From contig CAJQPD010000390.1 of NCBI GenBank assembly GCA_905480085.1, positions 1 to 6,723 of the forward strand: DNA of 6,723 nt. Reading direction: 5' to 3'. This document shows positions 1 to 5,032 of the stretch, in pieces (the first letter of the stretch is position 1; every line of letters begins with the position of its first letter). Under the pieces are notes generated by a model. It made no database searches. It was not told the origin of the DNA and saw only the letters and a list, made by a program, of their open reading frames with translations. A program made the position numbers and the translations under genes. Source of the DNA: an uncultured Acidimicrobiia bacterium (lineage in GTDB: Bacteria > Actinomycetota > Acidimicrobiia > Spongiisociales > JAENVV01).

Positions 1-704
1 AATGTACTGTTGTACAAGAAATAGGCGTCTTGAGCCTGGTAGCCAAACCCACCTGCGACCATCGCATCGGTGTCGTCAACGAGCGCGTCAATACCCCATC
101 CATCGAGTTCCAACAGGTCTCGGAAGTATGCAACCATGTCATCTGTCATGAAACCACCTTTGTCACCCGGTGATTGCCGATGGAACATGACAAACTCGTC
201 AAATCGGGGGCCAGGCAGAGATTCGCGATCGAAACGAACCTCGCCGAGTTCCGCCTCGTACCGACGGCGTTTCCGACGGGTCTCGTGCCGCTCTTTCTTG
301 CCGAGGCGCTCAAGGTACTCTTCAAAACTATCCGGAAGCTGAAGCACGGCTGCCAACGAATGTTCCTCGACGAACGCCGCAAGACCGGCCGCCGCAAGTC
401 CATTCACGACGACATCGGCGGCCGGGCGGGGTAGTGAATCAGCAACGACCCGCAGGCCCTTCGGCCGGGACCTGATAGCGCCGGCGATGAGGTCAGCTGT
501 GCCTTCCCCCAGCGGACTGCGATAGTCGACCAAGTCGGCACTCCCGACGAACCGGATTGTATTTCCAACCACTGACAATGGGACCAATCCCCGCTCATCA
601 CTCACAATCCACAGTTCGTCGGTTGGACCAGCTGTATGTTTCCAAACCGTTTCGAGGAAGTCGCTGTGGGGAAAGGGACCGAGTTGACCCGCTACAGGGG
701 GCAT
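1..704 (-). CDS. GNAT-fold acyltransferase, CelD/BcsL type (partial, C-terminus beyond left edge)
   Basis: A single open frame runs from an ATG at 704 to the window edge, giving 234 residues without a stop; the C-terminal part lies outside. Its composition is protein-like, unlike the Arg/Ser-rich products of the other frames here. An N-terminal stretch with FPHSDFLETVW (about 11-21) is followed by an alpha/beta region. Then comes the family's hallmark basic helix, SFEEYLERLGKKERHETRRK (126-145) and more arginines, then a phenylalanine-led segment (FRDLLEL) and the beginning of the second GNAT half (AYFLYNST at the edge). Relatives (CelD/BcsL, FemAB-like) transfer acyl or aminoacyl groups in envelope or polysaccharide assembly; the substrate cannot be read here. 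The in-frame TGA at 731-733 leaves only TTG 707 or ATG 704 as starts. No Shine-Dalgarno is visible, so translation may depend on reinitiation after the asparaginase gene 26 bp upstream. The family call is firm, the role unknown. Confidence 0.8.
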   Translation of the reverse strand, partial: MPPVAGQLGPFPHSDFLETVWKHTAGPTDELWIVSDERGLVPLSVVGNTIRFVGSADLVDYRSPLGEGTADLIAGAIRSRPKGLRVVADSLPRPAADVVVNGLAAAGLAAFVEEHSLAAVLQLPDSFEEYLERLGKKERHETRRKRRRYEAELGEVRFDRESLPGPRFDEFVMFHRQSPGDKGGFMTDDMVAYFRDLLELDGWGIDALVDDTDAMVAGGFGYQAQDAYFLYNST

Positions 705-730
705 CAAAAATTGGGGATCAGAAAATGAAC

Positions 731-1672
731 TCACACCAGTTCCACAGTCGGTTCGACATGACCTTGAGGTTCGCCCCCGCCAAGCACGATGAGGCGCTCA
801 CGTAGCAGACGACGTGAGGAACCATTCAGTAGCCCGAGTTGTTCCATCGTTCCCACCAGTCCCGCTTCGATTCCTCTTATGGAACCATCCCACGATTTGA
901 TCGCTATGCCGAACTGAGACCGTACGCCGAGCCCGATGAGCCCTTCCGCACCGACCTTGGCAGCCACCTCAGCCACCGTCGCAGCCAACTGATCAGCTCT
1001 CGGGTTCTCACCAACCAGGGCGGGATAACGATGCATCGCCGTCCAGATTTCCCGATACTCAGGGTGAACGGCGAGCCGGGCGAAGCCCCTTGCCAATGAT
1101 CGAACCGACACTTCGTACAACGGGGCTCCGCACCCGTCGACGACGGGAGCCGACAGATCGTGGCCAAGCGCCTCCGCCAGGCGATTCCGGATCTGGTCTT
1201 GAAGCGGATGATCGAACGAAAGGTATGACTCAGTTGGAAAACCGGCGACCACGCAGGCCTGGAGCATGGCAGCGTGCTTACCCGAGCAGCCGTGCCAGAT
1301 CGGCTGGGGATGGGTCTGGCCGGTGGCGAAGTAACGCCGACCCTGGTCATCACTGGCGGGCCAGGTCGCCGGCGTGAGGAGCGCCGTTTCGGTGAGACCG
1401 ACCCGGGCAAGCATGCTTCTGACATAGGCGACATGGACCGGAAGTCCACCGTGGCTGGCGCAAGAGACGGCCAGGGAAGGGCCAGTCACCAACGCCCCCA
1501 GATCAAGAGCCGCCCTGGCCTGGAAGGGTTTCAGAGACGAACGACCATAGAAGACCCGATCAATATCGCCCATAGATGCAATCAATCGACCATCAGGGGC
1601 TACCACCGCGACCGCACCGTGGTGTTCTGCTTCGACTACCCCGCTACGAATTACTCGACCGAGCAGGGTCAA
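731..1672 (-). CDS. L-asparaginase II-type enzyme (Rhizobium etli AnsA/ReAV class)
   Basis: The 313-residue product matches the asparaginase II family along its length; members hydrolyse L-asparagine to aspartate and ammonia and are structurally related to serine-dependent beta-lactamase folds rather than to E. coli AnsA/AnsB. Visible motifs are RSSLKPFQ (44-51), giving the Ser45-x-x-Lys48 tandem; SCASHGG (70-76); CSGKH (129-133); DGCGAP (179-184); and IAIKSWDG near 256-263. By position, Cys129, Lys132 and Cys181 correspond to the ReAV zinc ligands, with Asp179 beside them, so the active site looks intact. There is no signal peptide, so it should be cytoplasmic. The start is TTG at 1672, overlapping the upstream rsiG stop as TTGA, which indicates translational coupling; no good Shine-Dalgarno is seen. 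The length is slightly short of the usual 330 or so. Some family members are annotated only as asparaginase-like, so the true substrate is inferred. Confidence 0.9.
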   Translation of the reverse strand: MTLLGRVIRSGVVEAEHHGAVAVVAPDGRLIASMGDIDRVFYGRSSLKPFQARAALDLGALVTGPSLAVSCASHGGLPVHVAYVRSMLARVGLTETALLTPATWPASDDQGRRYFATGQTHPQPIWHGCSGKHAAMLQACVVAGFPTESYLSFDHPLQDQIRNRLAEALGHDLSAPVVDGCGAPLYEVSVRSLARGFARLAVHPEYREIWTAMHRYPALVGENPRADQLAATVAEVAAKVGAEGLIGLGVRSQFGIAIKSWDGSIRGIEAGLVGTMEQLGLLNGSSRRLLRERLIVLGGGEPQGHVEPTVELV

Positions 1673-2193
1673 TCGGGAAGGTCGCCGACAACAGTCTCTC
1701 GATATCGATCGGAGATGACTTGTTGAACCGTGTCGAAGACAACCTGGATCGACCGGCGGGTCTCCGACACCTCGCGTTCGGCCTCGGTGAGAGCCGTGAG
1801 AATATCCTCGAGTTCGGACACTTCGAGGTCATAGACATGGGTCAGGAAATCGTCCTGTAGGGCTGCGTCGATCGGCCGATTTCCGTCACCGACGAACGCC
1901 AGGTCGAATTCTCCCCGGACCCGTCCGGTCTGCCCGCCCGCTCGCTCCCCGGCCCCGAGAATTTCGGGCAACGCTTCAATAAGGGAACGCTTCTCGTCTC
2001 CGCGACGGCGCGCCAGTTCAAAGTTGAGCAGGTCCATCCGACCGTGCAGCATTCGGCGATAGTACGAGAGTTCGCTTTCGACGTCAGCTGCCAATTGGCG
2101 CCGATCACGAAGCTCGCCAAGCTCAAGGCCCGTCAGGTTCGTAACATAGGCCGGGTCGAGAACCTGATCGATTCGACGTCGTTTCTCGCTCAC
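1669..2193 (-). CDS. rsiG: RsiG-type c-di-GMP-binding anti-sigma factor (AmfC-like)
   Basis: This 174-residue helical protein carries two copies of the RsiG signature E(x)3S(x)2R(x)3Q(x)3D. Copy 1 is Glu39, Ser43, Arg46, His50, Asp54, with His in place of Gln. Copy 2 is Glu139, Ser143, Arg146, Gln150, Asp154 and is perfect. In Streptomyces, RsiG folds as an antiparallel coiled coil that uses one motif per helix to hold a c-di-GMP dimer and then sequesters the sporulation sigma factor WhiG; in Rubrobacter the switch controls type IV pili. I chose GTG 2193 because an AAGGAG lies 4 nt upstream; a longer reading from TTG 2211 would overlap the previous gene and lose that site. The gene begins 8 bp after the M23 peptidase stop and overlaps the asparaginase start by 4 bp. 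No whiG gene or c-di-GMP enzyme is in the window, so its partner is inferred. The segment between the motifs (about 62-115) is probably the flexible connector. Confidence 0.82.
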   Translation of the reverse strand: MSEKRRRIDQVLDPAYVTNLTGLELGELRDRRQLAADVESELSYYRRMLHGRMDLLNFELARRRGDEKRSLIEALPEILGAGERAGGQTGRVRGEFDLAFVGDGNRPIDAALQDDFLTHVYDLEVSELEDILTALTEAEREVSETRRSIQVVFDTVQQVISDRYRETVVGDLPD

Positions 2194-2197
2194 AATG

Positions 2198-2203
2198 CTC
2201 CTT
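2198..2203 (-). promoter_or_regulatory. Shine-Dalgarno of rsiG
   Basis: AAGGAG lies 4 nt before GTG 2193 and overlaps the TAA stop of the upstream peptidase gene (2202-2204). It decides the rsiG start in favour of GTG over the in-frame TTG at 2211, and suggests ribosomes pass directly from one gene to the next. Confidence 0.7.
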
Positions 2204-3293
2204 ATCCGCAAGTTCGTGCCAACGTAGGATAGGGGTTAACCCAGCTCCCCGTCGACGCTCGTATTCCAAAATGAAGATGAGGCGGTGTTGTCCTGGCGTT
2301 GCCGGTGTTCCCGGTGTATCCGACAAGATCGCCAATGGCCACGGTTTGGCCGTTCGTAAGTCCCGGCGCATACCCGCTCATGTGAGCGTAATAGAAACGG
2401 ACTCCATAGTCGGACACCAACCAGATAGCGGTGCCGCCAAGGCCACCCGATAGCAGTTCGATGGTTCCGTTGGCGACGGCATACTGCTCCTGGCCGTACG
2501 GGGTAAACACATCCGTTCCTTTGTGGGTTCGGGCGCCACCGTCGCGGGGGAACCCCCAATCGTTGACAAACGAGAATGGCTGGCGAACCGGGCATACAAA
2601 GCCCGGCGTGGCCTCCATCGACAGACCACCGGTGGCATTGGCCACTCGTTCGGCGTCGAGCCGCCGCTGCTCGGCCTGGTATTCGTTGTAGAGCCGGGCA
2701 CATTCGGTGTCAAGGTCGAAGTATGCCGTCTGGGCGGCTTGCAGTGCCTGGTTGGTCTCCAGGGCGAGCTGCTCCAGCTCGGCTCGCAAGTCATCGAGCT
2801 GATCGTTGCGAGCCTGCAACTCGTCATTCAGTGCAAGAAGATCCTGAATTTGGCTTTCCAATTCGACCGCCGTGTCAAAACTGCGTTCGCTCAGGCCCGA
2901 AAGCATTTGGCGACCCGTCAGGAAGTCCGTAATGGACTGAGACCCAAGTAGCGATGACCCTTGCGTGGCCGAGCCGGTCATATAGAGCTTCACCGCCTGG
3001 TCGTTGACAACCTGGCGAAGACCCGACACGGTATCGGACTTCTCAGAAGCTTCCGCCCGCAACCCGAAGGTTTCCAGGGATTGGCGCTCAAGCTGATTGT
3101 TGATCTCAACATAACGCCTCACCGCTTCATCGAGCCGGGACGCTCCATCCTCAACGACGGTCAAGGCGTGTTTTGAAGCCGCGCAGGCTTCATCGACCGC
3201 TTGGCGGTCAATCGAAATGGCTGGGGCGGGATCCCAGGCCGTCAGCCCGAGCACCAACGACACCACCAGAAAAACTGATGTGGAGATTCGCAC
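2202..3293 (-). CDS. Secreted M23-family (LytM-type) peptidoglycan endopeptidase with coiled-coil domain
   Basis: With GTG 3293 as start the product has 363 residues. A short signal peptide (MRIS, then a hydrophobic TSVFLVVSLVLGL core, and APA just before the likely cleavage after residue 25) is followed by a long Glu/Gln/Leu-rich region (about 30-220) that should form coiled coil, then a C-terminal M23 domain. The zinc and catalytic residues are all present: HKGTD (His257, Asp261), YAHM (His304) and HLHFG (His339, His341). Such enzymes cut peptide cross-links in peptidoglycan, and the coiled-coil plus LytM layout recalls EnvC/NlpD-type and RipA-adjacent cell-separation factors, though the substrate is inferred. 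The frame is open back to GTG 3368 and includes ATG 3344, but those starts would spoil the signal peptide or overlap crcB. A candidate -10 seven bases before GTG 3293 suggests a leaderless message. It is the first gene of the rsiG operon. Confidence 0.88.
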   Translation of the reverse strand: MRISTSVFLVVSLVLGLTAWDPAPAISIDRQAVDEACAASKHALTVVEDGASRLDEAVRRYVEINNQLERQSLETFGLRAEASEKSDTVSGLRQVVNDQAVKLYMTGSATQGSSLLGSQSITDFLTGRQMLSGLSERSFDTAVELESQIQDLLALNDELQARNDQLDDLRAELEQLALETNQALQAAQTAYFDLDTECARLYNEYQAEQRRLDAERVANATGGLSMEATPGFVCPVRQPFSFVNDWGFPRDGGARTHKGTDVFTPYGQEQYAVANGTIELLSGGLGGTAIWLVSDYGVRFYYAHMSGYAPGLTNGQTVAIGDLVGYTGNTGNARTTPPHLHFGIRASTGSWVNPYPTLARTCG

Positions 3294-3300
3294 GCTCAAT

Positions 3301-3306
3301 AGGCTA
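3301..3306 (-). promoter_or_regulatory. Candidate -10 element of the M23-rsiG operon
   Basis: TAGCCT on the minus strand fits the actinobacterial TANNNT -10 pattern and sits 7 nt before GTG 3293, the spacing expected when transcription starts at the start codon itself (leaderless mRNA). No convincing -35 is seen. The evidence is the motif and its spacing only. Confidence 0.4.
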
Positions 3307-3327
3307 AACCCGCACCCCGACACAAAG

Positions 3328-3344
3328 ATGGTTTTCGCGACCAT
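3328..3344. repeat. Inverted repeat in the crcB/M23 divergent region
   Basis: ATGGT and ACCAT form a 5-bp inverted repeat around a 7-nt loop. It lies upstream of both candidate -10 elements and could be a regulator site shared by the divergent genes, but an arm of only 5 bp can arise by chance. Confidence 0.25.
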
Positions 3345-3350
3345 TAGGCT
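3345..3350 (+). promoter_or_regulatory. Candidate -10 element of crcB
   Basis: TAGGCT fits TANNNT and ends 8 nt before the crcB GTG start, so the message would be leaderless or nearly so. This leaves no room for a fluoride riboswitch in the transcript. No clear -35 is seen. Confidence 0.4.
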
Positions 3351-3358
3351 GGCGCATC

Positions 3359-3736
3359 GTGAAGACACTTATGTTCGTGGCCCTGGGTGGAGCAGTCGGC
3401 TCGGCCGGACGGTACGCCATCGGAAACTGGATGAAGGATCTCCCCGGAATCCATTGGGGAACGTTCTTCGTCAATATCATCGGTGCGTTCATCCTCGGGA
3501 TCGTGGCGTCGCTCGCAGCCAATCACCCGGAATGGGACATGGCAGCTCGCACGGGCCTGACGGTCGGGGTGCTGGGCGGGTTTACGACCTTCAGCACCTG
3601 GACCGTTGAATCGGTGGAGCTGGTTAGCCGCGGTGAGATGGCGCTCGGATTGACGAACCTGTTTGGATCACTGCTCGCCGGTGTCGTGGCTGCCGCAGCC
3701 GGATTGGCCCTCGGACGCCTCTTCTGGACGACGTAG
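3359..3736 (+). CDS. crcB: Fluoride channel CrcB/Fluc
   Basis: The 125-residue membrane protein has the size and four hydrophobic segments (about 3-20, 33-54, 62-85, 96-120) of the CrcB/Fluc family, which forms antiparallel dimers that let cytoplasmic fluoride leave the cell. Diagnostic motifs are GRYAIGNW (17-24), GTFFVNIIG (34-42) with the conserved Asn39, and GGFTTFSTW (73-81), the broken TM3 segment linked to the central sodium site. Phe78 and Trp81 occupy the positions of the two pore phenylalanines (Phe82 and Phe85 in the Bordetella protein), so one of them is Trp. Many actinobacteria carry crcB as a tandem heterodimer pair; here only one copy is seen, so a homodimer is likely unless a partner lies elsewhere. 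The GTG start has no Shine-Dalgarno but follows a candidate -10 by 8 nt. The stop is 18 bp from that of the convergent gene. Confidence 0.93.
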   Translation: MKTLMFVALGGAVGSAGRYAIGNWMKDLPGIHWGTFFVNIIGAFILGIVASLAANHPEWDMAARTGLTVGVLGGFTTFSTWTVESVELVSRGEMALGLTNLFGSLLAGVVAAAAGLALGRLFWTT

Positions 3737-3754
3737 CACAGGTGGCCGAGGCGA

Positions 3755-4756
3755 TTAGGCGGTAGTAACCAGCAAGAAGATGGGCAGCATGATCCCGGCG
3801 GCCAGTACGGCCCCATCGAGGTCACCCAGGACCCCGGGCGGACGGTCGATCACATACGGCTCACCGGTTCGGCATAGTCCGCCAAACCCCTTCCCGGCCA
3901 ACAGCGCCAAAGCAACAGCTACCCCGACGAGGACGAACTCGACAATGGGTAGGTCCCAGAGACTGGCGGCGATAACACCGGCGATGATTGCGCCAAGCGA
4001 CCCGACGATGCTGGGATCAAGGATGGCCACCCTGAAGGCAACGACCGTCGCAACCGCAGCCACGATCACCTGCACCAGGAACACTCCGAGGACGGTCGGC
4101 CCTCCAACCAGGCGGGCAGCCATCATGGAGGCAGCCGCCAAGCCCGCCATCGTCGTCATCACGGTCGTGCTCGCCACCGCCGACAAATGGCGGGCCTCCT
4201 CGACGGCCACCGACCAAACGAGCGAGACGATCAACGAGACGACCATCACCAGCCCGAACGCCTCAAAGCCCCTGGTATCACCAGGCGAGGCCACCACGAA
4301 GGCGGTCCCTGCCATGATCCCGATGAGAACCGGGGGAAGCTGCATAGCCATCCCACCCGAGTTGGTTTGCCGGACGATGTCAACCGCCCAGAGGCTCAGT
4401 ACGAGGACCACCGCGGCCGCAAACCAGGCAACGGACAGATAGGCGTTGGCGACAGATATGAGGATGGCCGATCCGACGACTCCCACCGGGGCCAGCAGGG
4501 GATTGTCGAGGATCGTGGCGGCACCGCCGGAAACCGGCGGGATCACAGCTACCTCGTCGCCAGGCTTCACAGCCGCCGCGGCCGTCGCCGGCTCACCGTT
4601 GACCCAGACCTTGGCGGTGTCCAGGGCCGCCACGAAGGAAGGACCATAGGTTGACCCGGCCTGGGTCAAGAGGTCACCGACCGTATCCGCGTCGATGTCG
4701 ACGCTTCCGGTCCCGGCCAGTTCTCTCAGATTGGCGAAGAGACGAAGACGTGCCAC
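3755..4756 (-). CDS. MoaD/ThiS-like domain fused to an unrecognised polytopic membrane domain
   Basis: From GTG 4756 the product has 333 residues. Residues 1-78 look like a MoaD/ThiS ubiquitin-fold sulfur carrier: ARLRLFANLRELAG at the start, VWVNGEP (about 50-56), KPGDEVAVIPPVSGG (64-78) at the end. In MoaD the Gly-Gly is the very C-terminus, is adenylated by MoeB and becomes a thiocarboxylate. Here it continues without a stop into a hydrophobic region with about eight or nine possible membrane segments (roughly 90-333), ending with GKGFGGLCRTGEP and PPGVLGDLDG before a last membrane helix. That tail vaguely recalls phosphatidate cytidylyltransferases but lacks their signature, so I assign no activity. 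The frame also contains GTG 4762; I prefer 4756 because a candidate -10 lies 6 nt before it. The gene is alone in its direction in the window and converges on crcB. The N-terminal fold is fairly sure; the whole protein's role is unknown. Confidence 0.8.
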   Translation of the reverse strand: MARLRLFANLRELAGTGSVDIDADTVGDLLTQAGSTYGPSFVAALDTAKVWVNGEPATAAAAVKPGDEVAVIPPVSGGAATILDNPLLAPVGVVGSAILISVANAYLSVAWFAAAVVLVLSLWAVDIVRQTNSGGMAMQLPPVLIGIMAGTAFVVASPGDTRGFEAFGLVMVVSLIVSLVWSVAVEEARHLSAVASTTVMTTMAGLAAASMMAARLVGGPTVLGVFLVQVIVAAVATVVAFRVAILDPSIVGSLGAIIAGVIAASLWDLPIVEFVLVGVAVALALLAGKGFGGLCRTGEPYVIDRPPGVLGDLDGAVLAAGIMLPIFLLVTTA

Positions 4757-4762
4757 CCGCAC

Positions 4763-4768
4763 AGGCTA
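4763..4768 (-). promoter_or_regulatory. Candidate -10 element of the MoaD-fusion gene
   Basis: TAGCCT on the minus strand lies 6 nt before GTG 4756, again at leaderless spacing. It is identical to the candidate -10 of the M23 operon. It directly abuts the alternative GTG at 4762, which argues against that start. Confidence 0.4.
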
Positions 4769-4961
4769 ATGCACGGGCGGGTTACAGGCCGAATGTCTAC
4801 TCGTCAGCGAGCTTCGAGAGCGCCCGGCGCGGCTCTCTAGGTCTGCGGAAACCGATGTCAACTTGTTTGAGTACAAAGGATTCGCCCAAGATGGATCCAA
4901 CAACCGCGACAAGGCTTTGGCCTCTGTCCACGACCAACTGGCGAGAGCATTAATGGGTTCA
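4769..4961. other. Non-coding stretch between divergent genes
   Basis: I see no convincing gene, RNA gene or repeat here. A minus-strand frame is open from 5017 to 4766 but has no Shine-Dalgarno in phase, ends inside the candidate -10 of the next gene and has no recognisable motif. The stretch most likely holds the upstream control regions of the MoaD-fusion gene and the surface-protein gene. Confidence 0.5.
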
Positions 4962-4967
4962 TAGGCT
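4962..4967 (+). promoter_or_regulatory. Candidate -10 element of the surface-protein gene
   Basis: TAGGCT, the same hexamer as at crcB, would place the transcription start near 4974 and give a leader of about 59 nt before GTG 5033. No clear -35 is seen. Unlike the other three candidates it precedes a gene with a good ribosome binding site. Confidence 0.33.
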
Positions 4968-4970
4968 CGC

Positions 4971-4986
4971 TCGAACCACGGTTCGA
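4971..4986. repeat. Inverted repeat overlapping the predicted transcription start
   Basis: TCGAACC and GGTTCGA form perfect 7-bp arms separated by AC. The position, just downstream of the candidate -10 at 4962, is where a repressor operator would act; in RNA it could form a 6-bp stem with a CACG loop. The T-arm-like GGTTCGA is not part of a tRNA. Confidence 0.4.
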
Positions 4987-4995
4987 CGCCAATAA

Positions 4996-5008
4996 GACTC
5001 CAAGAGTC
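4996..5008 (+). repeat. Small hairpin in the leader of the surface-protein gene
   Basis: GACTC and GAGTC flank a CAA loop, giving a 5-bp stem 12 nt before the Shine-Dalgarno. It could influence translation or be chance. Confidence 0.25.
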
Positions 5009-5020
5009 CAACTCCAATCA

Positions 5021-5026
5021 CGGAGG
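5021..5026 (+). promoter_or_regulatory. Shine-Dalgarno of the surface-protein gene
   Basis: CGGAGG with the GGAGG core ends 6 nt before GTG 5033. It fixes the start of a gene that begins with GTG and a good signal peptide. Confidence 0.75.
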
Positions 5027-5032
5027 CGTATC

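Noticed and set aside
146..601. Minus- and plus-strand frames beginning with ATG in the first 600 bases (for example 146-403 and 404-601 minus, 174-434 plus)
   Set aside because: They are Arg/Ser-rich shadows. The frame running from 704 to the left edge gives a coherent GNAT-family protein over the same bases.
3320..3358. Fluoride riboswitch suggested by GATGGTTTTCGCG before crcB
   Set aside because: The match is short, the pseudoknot and second stem are missing, and the candidate -10 lies downstream of it.
3780..4654. Long plus-strand frames opposite the MoaD-fusion gene (3780-4442, 4187-4654)
   Set aside because: They are antisense shadows of an Ala/Val-rich membrane protein: Thr/Pro/Arg-rich, without motifs, and opposite a well-supported gene.
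4968..5012. Possible tRNA, because of GGTTCGA and a following CCA-like end
   Set aside because: The bases flanking the T-loop-like sequence do not form a 5-bp T stem, and no acceptor or anticodon stem can be drawn.
4766..5017. Minus-strand open frame of about 83 codons in the intergenic region
   Set aside because: It begins with TTG without an in-phase ribosome binding site, its last codons overlap the -10 candidate of the next gene, and the product matches no motif. Its Trp-rich first half is faintly protein-like, so a decayed gene cannot be fully excluded.
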